A stretch of DNA of 49,075 bases from DASWIP01 sp036397635 (GTDB taxonomy: Bacteria; Actinomycetota; AC-67): the NCBI GenBank assembly GCA_036397635.1, contig DASWIP010000115.1:1-49075 (forward strand), given 5' to 3'. The translations under genes were made by a program, and so were the position numbers. Below the pieces are notes generated by a model. The model did no database searches, was not told the DNA's origin, and was given only the letters and a program-made list of their open reading frames with translations. This document shows, one piece after another, positions 8,207-15,833 of the stretch (within the stretch, counting starts at the first letter, position 1; every line of letters begins with the position of its first letter).

Positions 8207-9069
8207 GTCGCCGGCGCGCGCCCGCCGATCTTGTCGGTGACGCGCGCTGCAGCGTCGCACAGGCGCGCGGCGAGCGCGTCGACCTGCTCGGCGAGGATGG
8301 GGCCGGTGAACCCGATCAGGAACAAGGCGATCGTCACCTCGCCATCGTGGCCGAACACGGGCGCGCCGATGTGGTTCAGGCGATAGCTTTCGGCCTCGTC
8401 CAAGTCGAGCAGCGCGTACTCCTCCACCCGCACGCCGCGCACGCCCTCCTCGAGCGATCGCGGGTGATCCGTCCCCTTGAGTCGTCGCGCGAGCGAGCCG
8501 GCCTCGAGGCCGACCGAGTAGCCGCGCGCGCGCACGGTCTGCACGATCGTGCGGTAGCGCGCCAGGTCGGCCTTGGAGACCTTCGTGCCGCCGATCGCGA
8601 GCCAGCGGTCGATCGCGGTCGGTCCCGACCATGCGACGAACACGGTCCCGAGCGGCGGGCGCATGGGGAGCCGCTGGCCGGGCTGCACGTTGACGCCGAA
8701 CGGACGCGGCGTGCCGGCGCGCGCGAGGATCACGATCTCGTCGTGGATCGCGGCGCTCGCGACCACGTCGAGGCCGGTCTCGGCGGCGAGCCCCTCCATC
8801 TCGGGCTCGGCCAGCGCGGTCGCTGGTGACGCCTGCAAAGCGGCGCGGCCGAGCGCGACCAGAGCCGGCCCGAGACCGTAGGTCTTGGTCGCGTCGTCGC
8901 GCACCAGATACCCGGCGTCGGTGAGCGCGTTGAGCATCGCGTGCAGCGTCGCCTTGTTCAGGTTCAGCTCGCGCGCTATCTCGGACAGGGTGAAGCGCTG
9001 CTCGGGGCGCGCCGCGAGATGGTTCAAGATCGCGATCGAGCGATCGACGGCCGGCGCGCGCCTAGCCAC
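8203..9069 (-). CDS. IclR-family transcriptional regulator
   Basis: Regulator of 288 residues. The N-terminal winged helix-turn-helix (about 8-65: AVDRSIAILNHLAARPEQRF, LSEIARELNLNKATLHAMLN, ALTDAGYLVRDD) is followed by the IclR effector-binding domain with its late conserved stretch APVFGHDGEVTIALFLIGFT. IclR proteins bind small aromatic or organic-acid effectors. The start is GTG, overlapping the stop of the SGNH hydrolase by 8 bp, so it is the last gene of the LLM-SDR-SGNH operon and may regulate it. Confidence 0.92.
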   Translation of the reverse strand: MARRAPAVDRSIAILNHLAARPEQRFTLSEIARELNLNKATLHAMLNALTDAGYLVRDDATKTYGLGPALVALGRAALQASPATALAEPEMEGLAAETGLDVVASAAIHDEIVILARAGTPRPFGVNVQPGQRLPMRPPLGTVFVAWSGPTAIDRWLAIGGTKVSKADLARYRTIVQTVRARGYSVGLEAGSLARRLKGTDHPRSLEEGVRGVRVEEYALLDLDEAESYRLNHIGAPVFGHDGEVTIALFLIGFTGPILAEQVDALAARLCDAAARVTDKIGGRAPAT

Positions 9070-10015
9070 GGACGGCCTCTGCCACGACCGGCCCGACGGC
9101 AGCGGCGATCGCGCGCATGCCTGCGTCGTTCGGGTGAACCTCGTCTGCGAGCATCGCCGAGGTGATGATCGGTTCCCCGGCTACCAGGGGCAGGCCGCGC
9201 GCGCGGGCGACCTCTTCGATGACCGCGCGCAGATCGGCAAGCGACGCGCCCAGCCGGTTCGGCGTCGTCTCGGCATCGGGCCGCAGGACCGGGGAGACGA
9301 CGACGATGGGCGTGTCCGGGTGGCCCTGCCGCAGGATGTCGAGGAACGCCTGGTAGGTCTCGCGCATCAGCCCCGTCGAGAACGGCACGCGGTTATGGCA
9401 ATTGGTGCCGTGCGACAGGGTGATCACGTCGGCCTCGAGCTCGGCGAGCTGCTCGGCGCTGACCAGCTCGCCGCGGCAGGCGCCCGCGTAGCCCATGTTC
9501 ATCACGTCGAGGCCGTGCGCGCGCGAAGCGATCGCCGGCCACGCCAGGCCCGGGCCCGAGGCGATCCAGCCCTCGGCGATCGAATCGCCGTAGCAGAGCC
9601 AGCGCGGCCCGCGTGCCGCGGGTTCGATCGCGCCGCCGCTGGGGGCGACGTCGAGGATCGTCGGGGCGAGGCGCTCCGGCAGGTGCACGACTACCGGCCC
9701 CTCGCCTGCGCCGAGCTTCAGCGTCGCGGTGTGCTCGCCGGCTTGGGCCGTCTCGACGGCGACGCGCTCGTCTCCCCGCCACACCTCGAAGGCGCGCCCG
9801 GTGTCGGCGGGCCAGCCGGGCTGCACCTCCGATGCGCGGTAGGTCACCTCCAGCGCTTCCGCATCCCCGAGCAGCTCGAGGCGCACCCCCGCCGGATACG
9901 TCGCCATGAACCATGTGTCACCGGGCAGCCGTCCGTCGCCGGGCTTCGCACGCGGGTAGGGCACGCGCTTGGTCCCGGGGTAGGGGTTGCCGCGCAGGAA
10001 CGGGGACGGATCCAT
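9062..10015 (-). CDS. SGNH/GDSL-family esterase
   Basis: Probable serine esterase or acylhydrolase of 317 residues. The N-terminal 130 residues form a beta-rich accessory domain (RLELLGDAEALEVTYRASEV). The SGNH domain follows: nucleophile Ser145 in YGDSIAEGW, block II Gly in GYAGACRGE, the Asn of block III in SHGTNCHN, and the Asp-x-x-His pair near 291-294 in ADEVHPND. No signal peptide is seen, so it is probably cytoplasmic. The ATG at 10015 is chosen: the frame is open further upstream but runs through the preceding SDR gene. The gene lies 2 bp behind the SDR stop. Its substrate may be an ester or lactone made by the LLM/SDR pair; that is inference. Confidence 0.85.
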   Translation of the reverse strand: MDPSPFLRGNPYPGTKRVPYPRAKPGDGRLPGDTWFMATYPAGVRLELLGDAEALEVTYRASEVQPGWPADTGRAFEVWRGDERVAVETAQAGEHTATLKLGAGEGPVVVHLPERLAPTILDVAPSGGAIEPAARGPRWLCYGDSIAEGWIASGPGLAWPAIASRAHGLDVMNMGYAGACRGELVSAEQLAELEADVITLSHGTNCHNRVPFSTGLMRETYQAFLDILRQGHPDTPIVVVSPVLRPDAETTPNRLGASLADLRAVIEEVARARGLPLVAGEPIITSAMLADEVHPNDAGMRAIAAAVGPVVAEAVRG

Positions 10016-10017
10016 CG

Positions 10018-10803
10018 CTACAGCGTCCCGTAGGGGAACTTCGCGTTCACGCCGCCGTCGACGACCAGCGTCTGACCGTTCACGTAGCTCGACAGATCGC
10101 CGACCAAGAACAGGATCGCGCTCGCGATGTCGTCGGGCTTGGCCACGCGACCGAGCGGCGCGCCCTTCCCGGCCTTCGCTTCGCCCTCGGGGCCGAGGCG
10201 CTCGGCGATACGCGGCGTCCACACGAAGCCCGGAGCGACGGCGTTCGCGCGCACGCCCGACGGGCCAAGCTCGACCGCGAGCGAGCGCACCAGCGCCATC
10301 AGGCCCGCCTTCGCTGCCCCGTAGGGCGCGTGCCGCGGCGCGCCGGTGATGCCCGAGACGCTTGCGACGAACACCATCGAGCCGCGGCGCTGCTCGGTCA
10401 TGTGACGGCCGGCTTCCTGGCTGAACAGGAACGCATGCCGCAGCACCATGTCGAAGGTCCAGTCCCAGTCCTCGTCGGTGGTATCCAGGTACGCCGACCA
10501 GCGCGCCATGCCGACGATGTCCACCAGCCCGTCGATCGAGGGCAGCTCGTCGCGCGCGCGCGCGACCGCCTCGACGACCTGCGCGCGGTCGCGCGCGTCG
10601 CATGTGTGCGCGACCCCGCCGGTTTCCTCGGCCACCGCGTCGGCGGTTTCAGCGACCGTGTCGATGCAGAACACGCGCGCCCCCGCCTGTGCGAGCGCGT
10701 GCGCGGTCTGCCGCCCGATGCCCTTCCCCGCGCCGACGACGATGGCGCCGCGCCCGTCGAGCCGGAGCTGCTCGGGGTAGGAGGGGACCGGTGAGTCGTC
10801 CAT
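10018..10803 (-). CDS. Short-chain dehydrogenase/reductase (SDR)
   Basis: NAD(P)-dependent SDR of 261 residues. Cofactor loop VVGAGKGIGRQTA is near residue 22. The usual NNAG is replaced by DIVGMA, catalytic Ser is in FVASVSG, and Tyr/Lys are in YGAAKAG; the end VNGQTLVVDGG is standard for the family. Asp in FCIDTVAE after the second strand suggests NAD. It starts 11 bp after the LLM monooxygenase stop and runs straight into the SGNH esterase, so oxygenation, oxidation/reduction and hydrolysis genes are co-expressed. The product may oxidise the alcohol formed upstream. Confidence 0.9.
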   Translation of the reverse strand: MDDSPVPSYPEQLRLDGRGAIVVGAGKGIGRQTAHALAQAGARVFCIDTVAETADAVAEETGGVAHTCDARDRAQVVEAVARARDELPSIDGLVDIVGMARWSAYLDTTDEDWDWTFDMVLRHAFLFSQEAGRHMTEQRRGSMVFVASVSGITGAPRHAPYGAAKAGLMALVRSLAVELGPSGVRANAVAPGFVWTPRIAERLGPEGEAKAGKGAPLGRVAKPDDIASAILFLVGDLSSYVNGQTLVVDGGVNAKFPYGTL

Positions 10804-10814
10804 CGGCGCAGAGG

Positions 10815-12014
10815 CTAGTCGACCATCCCGGCCATCCCCTGGACCGACGAGGGATCGTCGTCATCGCCGTTGGCCTTGACCGTGACCGTCGCCTGCGTCT
10901 CGATCTCGCGCTTGGCGAGCTCGGGGAGCACCTGCGTGCCGATCAGCTCGATGGTTTTCATGATCGACTCGTGCGGTAGCTTGCCGAACTGCACGTAGCA
11001 CAGGAGCTGATCGACGCCGATCGCCTCGAAGCCGATCATCTTCTCGAGACACTGCTCGGGGTCGCCGACGATGATCATGTTGTAGTCGTTGAACGACTGC
11101 GGTTTGAAGTTGCCCTCCGAGTGCTTCTTGAGCAGCGGGAAGATGCGGTCCTTCTCCTCCTGCGAGAAGTGGGGGAACTCCCACTGCAGCGTGAACTCGG
11201 CGAGGTGCTGGTACCACCACCACACGGCGTCCCAGATGCCGTTCGCCTCGCACTGGTCCATCGTCTCGGCGCAGTGCACGAGCGTGTAGGCCGCCACGCG
11301 GTTGTTGACGATGCGCGTGATCGGCTTCGCGTTGGCGACCGCGGCTCGGTAGTCGTCGATGCGAGACTTGAGCACATCCAGCGGCTGCATGATCGCGAAC
11401 GACAGCAGTCCGAGCCCGTACTCGCCGACCAGCTTGGCGCTGTCCGGCGAGGTGGCGGCCATCCAACCGGGTGGGTGCGGATCCTGGTACGGCTTCGGGG
11501 TGACCATGCGCCGGGGGAAGTCGAGGTACTTGCCGTGGAACTCGAAGTACTCGGACTCCCACATGCCGACGATGGACTCGATCGCTTCCTTCGCCTGCGC
11601 CTTGGACTCGGGGATGTTGACGCCGAACGCGGTCTGCTCCATGGGCGTCGAGCGGCCCGTGCCCCACTCGACCCGGCCGCGCGACAGGATGTCGGCGGTC
11701 GCGACCTTCTCGGCGACGCGCATCGGCGGGCCGAAGCCGTGCGGCACAAGGGTCACGCCGAAGCCGAGGCGGATGTTCTCGGTCGCCTGCGAGAGCGCGC
11801 CGATGAGCACCTCGGGAGCGGGGCAGTGGGAGCGGCCCTCGCGGAAGTGGTGCTCGACGTGCCAGGTCGTGTGGAAGCCCAGCCGGTCGGCGAGCTTGAT
11901 CTGCTCGATCGCCTCGTAGAAGGCGCGCTGCTCGGCTTCGCGCTGGCCGTGCGGGTGCGGCTTGTCCGGCCACGGCTTCGGTACGTCGATCTCGTAGAGC
12001 AGGTCGAGCTTCAT
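10815..12014 (-). CDS. LLM-class flavin-dependent oxidoreductase (bacterial luciferase-like)
   Basis: FMN- or F420-dependent monooxygenase/oxidoreductase of 399 residues. The TIM-barrel signatures are present: the N-terminal strand KLDLLYEIDV, WHVEHHFREG, the block RLGFGVTLVPHGFGPPMRVAEKVATAD (seen in parts), and RVEWGTGRST. An acidic tail with DDDD near the C-terminus lies beyond the barrel. The ATG at 12014 follows GGAGGGCGCGC. It is the first gene of the LLM-SDR-SGNH-IclR operon, and its promoter carries the GTTTG-N6-CAAAC block also found at ribBA, which fits a flavin-dependent enzyme. Substrate unknown. Confidence 0.88.
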   Translation of the reverse strand: MKLDLLYEIDVPKPWPDKPHPHGQREAEQRAFYEAIEQIKLADRLGFHTTWHVEHHFREGRSHCPAPEVLIGALSQATENIRLGFGVTLVPHGFGPPMRVAEKVATADILSRGRVEWGTGRSTPMEQTAFGVNIPESKAQAKEAIESIVGMWESEYFEFHGKYLDFPRRMVTPKPYQDPHPPGWMAATSPDSAKLVGEYGLGLLSFAIMQPLDVLKSRIDDYRAAVANAKPITRIVNNRVAAYTLVHCAETMDQCEANGIWDAVWWWYQHLAEFTLQWEFPHFSQEEKDRIFPLLKKHSEGNFKPQSFNDYNMIIVGDPEQCLEKMIGFEAIGVDQLLCYVQFGKLPHESIMKTIELIGTQVLPELAKREIETQATVTVKANGDDDDPSSVQGMAGMVD

Positions 12015-12028
12015 GCGCGCCCTCCTGG

Positions 12029-12063
12029 GTTTGCTCAGACAAACAGATGGTCGCTATCGCAAA
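12029..12063 (-). promoter_or_regulatory. Shared promoter/operator block, copy 2 (LLM operon)
   Basis: GTTTG-CTCAGA-CAAAC (12029-12044), then 5 nt, then GTCGCTATCGCAAA (12050-12063), 15 bp upstream of the LLM start. Order and spacing match the ribBA copy at 4900-4934 exactly, though the genes concerned are unrelated in sequence. Confidence 0.55.
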
Positions 12064-12129
12064 CGAGTATCCCGCGAGCAGCTCGCCCATGTCAACCTGC
12101 CGGATCGAAGCGTTGGTATGATGATTGGT

Positions 12130-12375
12130 ATGACACGCAAGAAGATCGCGGTAAGCCTTCCAGCGGAGCTGGTCGAGGCCGCCCAAGCAGCCGTCCTCGC
12201 AGGTCGCGCAGCCAGCGTGAGCGCGTACGTCGCTGACGCCATCGAGAATAAGTCCAAGCTCGACGATCTGCGCGCGCTGCTGGACGAGATGCTCGAAGAG
12301 ACCGGCGGTCCGCTGACCGATGAGGAGCGTACGTGGGCCGATGAGATCCTCGACGCGCCGTCGCGTAAACCTTGA
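12130..12375 (+). CDS. VapB-like antitoxin 1 (ribbon-helix-helix)
   Basis: Antitoxin of about 81 residues. The first strand KKIAVSLPAELVEAAQAAV and the following helices give a ribbon-helix-helix DNA-binding fold, and the acidic end (LTDEERTWADEIL) should bind and mask the toxin. Starts at 12118, 12121 and 12130 are all ATG. I prefer 12130, because it begins directly at the fold and because TATGAT at 12117-12122 looks like a -10 box, which would give a leaderless mRNA. The TTG start of the toxin overlaps its stop by 4 nt. Confidence 0.8.
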   Translation: MTRKKIAVSLPAELVEAAQAAVLAGRAASVSAYVADAIENKSKLDDLRALLDEMLEETGGPLTDEERTWADEILDAPSRKP

Positions 12376-12749
12376 ACGGGGCCACGCTCGACGCCGGAGC
12401 GCTGATCGCCTTCGAACGGAAGGATCGCCGGGTGTCGGCGTTCATCCGGCGTGCGATCGAGCGCGGTGACGTGTTGGCCGTTCCGGCAGGCGTGGTCGCT
12501 CAGGTTTGGCGCGACGGGCGGAGGCAGGTACGCCTGGTGAGGCTGCTGGGCTCCGAGGTGGTTGACGTCGTTGCGTTGGACGATCGAACCGCGCGAGCCG
12601 CAGGTCAGCTTTGCGGCGTGACCGGGACCGCGGACATCGTTGATGCTTCCGTTGTGCTCTGTGCACGAGAGCGAAAGCAGATGGTTCTGACGAGCGATGC
12701 CGCCGTTCTCGCGATGATCGCGCCGGACCTCAAGATCGTGCGGGTCTGA
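12372..12749 (+). CDS. VapC-like PIN-domain toxin 1
   Basis: Predicted ribonuclease toxin of 125 residues. PIN acidic residues are placed: Asp in TLDAGAL, Glu in FERKD, Asp in TADIVDASV and Asp in TSDAAV. The start is TTG at 12372, overlapping the antitoxin TGA. Its own TGA (12747-12749) abuts the stop of the convergent TetR gene, so that TGATCA holds both stop codons. VapC enzymes cut specific tRNAs or rRNA; the target here is unknown. Confidence 0.85.
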   Translation: MNGATLDAGALIAFERKDRRVSAFIRRAIERGDVLAVPAGVVAQVWRDGRRQVRLVRLLGSEVVDVVALDDRTARAAGQLCGVTGTADIVDASVVLCARERKQMVLTSDAAVLAMIAPDLKIVRV

Positions 12750-13418
12750 TCAAGTCCGGCGGCCGGTGACGCCGGTGACCAGCAGGGCCGCGGCCGACGC
12801 GCGGACGTCGTCGGTCTTGATGCCCCAGAACTCGAACCCGTACCGGTGCGCCGCGATGTGCGCCAGCATCGACACCAGCGCCGCGGCGTGCGCCATCGGC
12901 TCGAGGCTCGCGGGATGACGGCCGGCGAGCTTGAACGACTCGATCACGTCGCGCAGCCGCAACGTCACCTCGTTCAGCAGATGACTGCGGATGTTCGCGA
13001 ACCGGAGATCGCCTTCGGCGGTGGACAGGTCCACGACACGTAGCACGGCTCGGTGCCGCTCCCACAGGTCGAGGAACCCGTCGGCCAGCGCCTCGGCCGC
13101 GCGCGCGGCTCCTTTGCCGCGCCAGTCCGCCTCGTCGATCAAGACCGTCAGCTTGCGCGCGTCCTCGGCCATCTGCTGTGCCAGCACCAGCACGGCGGCC
13201 TCGATGTCGGGGAAGTATTGATAGAACGTCGCGGGGCTGGTTCCCGCGCGACGCGCGATCTCGATCACCGACAGATCCCGATACGACGTCTTCTCGAGCA
13301 GCGCCGCGGTGCACCGCAGCAGCTTCTCGCGGGTCGCGCGCCCGCGCTGGCCGGGAGCGCGACCGTCCGCCGCCCGAAGCTCGCTCGCGGCGATCCCCTT
13401 GGGCTTGCGCGCGGCCAT
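12750..13418 (-). CDS. TetR-family repressor, candidate binder of CTGACGG-N-CCGTCAG
   Basis: Repressor of 222 residues. After a basic tail (MAARKPKGIAASELRAADGR) the DNA-binding domain runs from about 25 to 75, with the recognition region DLSVIEIARRAGTSPATFYQ and the typical YFPDIEAAVLVLAQ that follows. The remaining helices form the ligand domain. It is transcribed 3 bp after the isochorismatase-like gene, whose promoter carries the palindrome at 14048. Autoregulation would make it the repressor of the six-site acyl-CoA regulon, with an acyl-CoA as plausible ligand. The link is inference from position and operator form. Confidence 0.9.
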   Translation of the reverse strand: MAARKPKGIAASELRAADGRAPGQRGRATREKLLRCTAALLEKTSYRDLSVIEIARRAGTSPATFYQYFPDIEAAVLVLAQQMAEDARKLTVLIDEADWRGKGAARAAEALADGFLDLWERHRAVLRVVDLSTAEGDLRFANIRSHLLNEVTLRLRDVIESFKLAGRHPASLEPMAHAAALVSMLAHIAAHRYGFEFWGIKTDDVRASAAALLVTGVTGRRT

Positions 13419-13421
13419 CGG

Positions 13422-14042
13422 CTAGCGGCTCCAGACCGCTGCGATCTCGTCGGTGGTCGTGACCGTCGCGAGCAGCGACAGCGTGTTGTCGATCACGGCG
13501 TCGGCGTACTCGGGCGGCACGCCGGCGGTCGCATCGCGCGGCAGCACGAACTGGTAGCCGAGGTTGACCGCGTCCATCGCGAAATTGGTCATCCCGACGT
13601 TGATGCTGATGCCGATGCCGACGATGGTGCGCACCTTCATGTTGCGAAGCAGCGGATCGAGGTCCGTCCCGCTCATCGGCCCGAGCCCATGCAGCCGGCT
13701 CGAAACCAGGTCCGCGTCTTCGACGCCGATCTCGGGGATCACCGCCGCCGCGTGACTGCCCGGTTCGAGGATCACGGGGGTCTTGCGCACCGCGCCGAAT
13801 AGGCGCGCGTTGTCGTTGCTGCCGACGCCGTCGGCCCGTCGCAGCGCCAGGCAATGGATCACCGGAACGCCGGCCGCGCGCGCGGCCTTCGCCAGCCGGG
13901 CCATGGCGGGGATCGCTGCTCGAGCAGCGTCTGCCATCGCCGGGAAGATCGCGTGCTCGCCGAGCACGCCGTTCTGGCATTCCTGCGTCACCAGCGCGGT
14001 GTGCGCCGGATCCACCAGCTCGGCCAGGTCCACGCGAGGCAT
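13422..14042 (-). CDS. Isochorismatase-fold hydrolase lacking the catalytic cysteine
   Basis: Cysteine-hydrolase-fold protein of 206 residues. The fold is recognisable from TALVTQECQNGVLG at the start, GVPVIHCLALR in the middle, and the end region IVGIGISINVGMTNFAMDA. In working family members the last block reads like GVxTNVCV with a nucleophilic Cys; here Gly stands at that place (INVGM), and the first acidic position is Glu rather than Asp. It may be inactive as a hydrolase, or use another mechanism. The operator copy at 14048 ends 5 bp upstream of the ATG; the frame continues upstream without homology. It heads an operon with the TetR gene and could supply or bind that repressor's ligand. 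Confidence 0.82.
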   Translation of the reverse strand: MPRVDLAELVDPAHTALVTQECQNGVLGEHAIFPAMADAARAAIPAMARLAKAARAAGVPVIHCLALRRADGVGSNDNARLFGAVRKTPVILEPGSHAAAVIPEIGVEDADLVSSRLHGLGPMSGTDLDPLLRNMKVRTIVGIGISINVGMTNFAMDAVNLGYQFVLPRDATAGVPPEYADAVIDNTLSLLATVTTTDEIAAVWSR

Positions 14043-14047
14043 CCTAT

Positions 14048-14062
14048 CTGACGGTCCGTCAG
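14048..14062. promoter_or_regulatory. Operator copy 2, CTGACGG-T-CCGTCAG
   Basis: Perfect 15-bp palindrome 5 bp upstream of the isochorismatase-like start at 14042. A repressor bound here would control the operon that contains the TetR gene itself. Confidence 0.75.
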
Positions 14063-14085
14063 GAGCTTCGGGGTCCAGAGTATGT

Positions 14086-14108
14086 AGTATGCTTGCTGCT
14101 CGCATACT
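14086..14108. promoter_or_regulatory. Inverted repeat AGTATGC-N9-GCATACT, VapBC 2 operator candidate
   Basis: A perfect 7-bp inverted repeat with a 9-bp spacer lies 27 bp upstream of the proposed VapB 2 start. Such repeats are usual in autoregulated toxin-antitoxin promoters. Confidence 0.5.
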
Positions 14109-14135
14109 GATGTATCGCCAGGGGAGGTGGTGGTC

Positions 14136-14435
14136 GTGGGAAGGTGGCTGCAGGGAGGGGACTTGAGCTTCGGATCGAGCAGCTCCGGCGGCAAGACTCA
14201 GCGCGTCACGGTCACCGTGCCGGCCCCGCTGGCCGAGCAGCTCGTCCGCGAATCGATCGACCAGTCCTCGACGGTGTCGGCCGTGGTGCGGGAGGCGGTC
14301 ACCGAATACTTCGCCCGACGTGAACCCGAGGGTCTTCCGGGCTTCGTCGGGATGGCCGAGCATCCCGACGAGACGCTGTCCGAGCGCGTCGAGGAGATCA
14401 TCGCGGAGGACGTGCGGCGTGGCGAGGATCGATGA
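14136..14435 (+). CDS. VapB-like antitoxin 2 (ribbon-helix-helix)
   Basis: Antitoxin of about 99 residues. A Gly/Ser-rich lead is followed by the ribbon strand KTQRVTVTVPAPLAEQLV, two helices, and an acidic C-terminus (ETLSERVEEIIAEDVRRGED) that would wrap the toxin. Start choice is uncertain: GTG at 14136 has GGGGAGG at 8 nt spacing, GTG at 14127 is too close to it, and TTG at 14163 has GGAGGGG 2 nt upstream. All give the same domain. Its stop overlaps the toxin ATG (ATGA). Confidence 0.75.
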   Translation: MGRWLQGGDLSFGSSSSGGKTQRVTVTVPAPLAEQLVRESIDQSSTVSAVVREAVTEYFARREPEGLPGFVGMAEHPDETLSERVEEIIAEDVRRGEDR

Positions 14436-14836
14436 TCGTCGACACAGGCATCCTGGTCGCGGCGGCCAACCGAAGGGATCGGCATCACCAGGCGGCCAAA
14501 GAAGCGCTCTCCCGCCGTGAGCCGAAGATCGTCCCCGAGCCGGTCGTCACCGAAACATGCTTCATGCTCGGCTCACGTCTGGGCGGCGACGTCGAGACGG
14601 CATTCGTTCGGGCCCTGCTATCTCGCGCCCTCTCGGTCGAGCACGTGACCCGTCAAGACCGCGAGCGGGTGGTCGAGCTGCTCGAGATGTATGCCGACGC
14701 GTCGATCGGCTACGTCGATGCCGCGGTGGTCGCGATCGCGGAGCGGCTCGACGAGAAGACGATCGCGACGCTGGACCGGAGAGACTTCTCGCTGGTTCGA
14801 CCTCGGCACGTGGAGGCGTTCGCCCTCGTTCCGTGA
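14432..14836 (+). CDS. VapC-like PIN-domain toxin 2
   Basis: Predicted ribonuclease toxin of 134 residues. PIN residues are clear: Asp4 in MIVDTGILVAAANR, Glu in VVTETCFML, Asp in GYVDAAVVAIAE and Asp in ATLDRRDF. The ATG overlaps the antitoxin stop by 4 nt. The gene is convergent with the LLM gene, 4 bp between stops. It belongs to a different VapC subgroup from toxin 1, so the two modules are not recent duplicates. Confidence 0.88.
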   Translation: MIVDTGILVAAANRRDRHHQAAKEALSRREPKIVPEPVVTETCFMLGSRLGGDVETAFVRALLSRALSVEHVTRQDRERVVELLEMYADASIGYVDAAVVAIAERLDEKTIATLDRRDFSLVRPRHVEAFALVP

Positions 14837-14840
14837 TGGT

Positions 14841-15833
14841 TCAGGCCGGGGGACGGATCCTCGGCAGCACCTCGGTGCGGAACAGTTCGAGGCTCTCCCA
14901 GGTCGCGTCGATCGGGTACCCACACACCTGCGGGTACAGCGTGATCGTGCCCATCGGGCCGATCTGCTCGCACAGTGCGACGCACTCCTCGGGCGTCATG
15001 ACCCGATACAGCCCTTCGCTGCGCAGCGCGCTGGGATCGGAGGCCGTGCTCTTGACCTGCGAGCGCACGCCGGCCGTGTGCCACGACCGGTAGGTCTCGG
15101 CCTCGTACCACGCGTAACGCTCGAGCTCGGCCCAGGTCTTGTCGGGATCGTTGCTGACGAAGACGTAGGCAGCCATGTTGGGGAGCAGCGCGTACCCGCC
15201 TTCGAACCCGACCTTCGCGGCCTCGTCCTGGTATGCCTCCTGCAGCGCTGCGTCGTTGATCGATGACATGAACGGCAGTCGCAGGCGAGCAGCGCGCCGC
15301 GCCGCGGCCTCGACGCCGCCGCCGATCAGCATGTTCGGCGCCGGGCTGTGCGGCTTCGGTGTTACGCGGATCGTGCGTCCGCGCCACTGGAACGGTTCAC
15401 CCGTCCACGCCTCGCGGATCACGCCGACGTACTCCTCGAGCAGCTTCGTCCGCTGCTTGCGGTCCACGCCGGCCATCGCGAACTCCTCGTCGCGGTAGCC
15501 GATCCCGGCGACGAAGCTGACGCGGCCCTTGGTGATCAGATCCGCGATGATCGCCTGCTCGGCCAGCCGGACGGGATCGTGCACCGGCAGCAGCACGGCG
15601 GCGATCATGATCGGCAGCCGCTGGGTGCGCGCGCCGATCGCTGCGGCGGCGGTAAACGGCGATGGCAGGAAGCCGTCCTCGACGCCGTGATGCTCGGACA
15701 GCACGACGATGTCGGCGGCGCCGTGCTGCTCGAGGAAGGACACCTGCTCGAGGCAGGCGGCATAGAGGTCGGCGTGCGAGGTCTCGGCGAACGGTGCGGC
15801 GCGGAAGTCGTAGCGGACGGCGATGATGGTCAT
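14841..15833 (-). CDS. LLM-class flavin-dependent oxidoreductase
   Basis: Luciferase-like TIM-barrel oxidoreductase of 330 residues. Landmarks are VRYDFRAAPFAETSHADLY at the start, VVLSEHHGVEDGF (the EH motif of the family), the block PIMIAAVLLPVHDPVRLAEQ, and RVSFVAGIGYRDEEF. The ATG at 15833 overlaps the TGA of the upstream acyl-CoA ligase (ATGA), so the two are co-translated. Together they suggest activation and oxidation of one carboxylic acid. Whether it uses FMN or F420 cannot be told. Confidence 0.87.
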   Translation of the reverse strand: MTIIAVRYDFRAAPFAETSHADLYAACLEQVSFLEQHGAADIVVLSEHHGVEDGFLPSPFTAAAAIGARTQRLPIMIAAVLLPVHDPVRLAEQAIIADLITKGRVSFVAGIGYRDEEFAMAGVDRKQRTKLLEEYVGVIREAWTGEPFQWRGRTIRVTPKPHSPAPNMLIGGGVEAAARRAARLRLPFMSSINDAALQEAYQDEAAKVGFEGGYALLPNMAAYVFVSNDPDKTWAELERYAWYEAETYRSWHTAGVRSQVKSTASDPSALRSEGLYRVMTPEECVALCEQIGPMGTITLYPQVCGYPIDATWESLELFRTEVLPRIRPPA

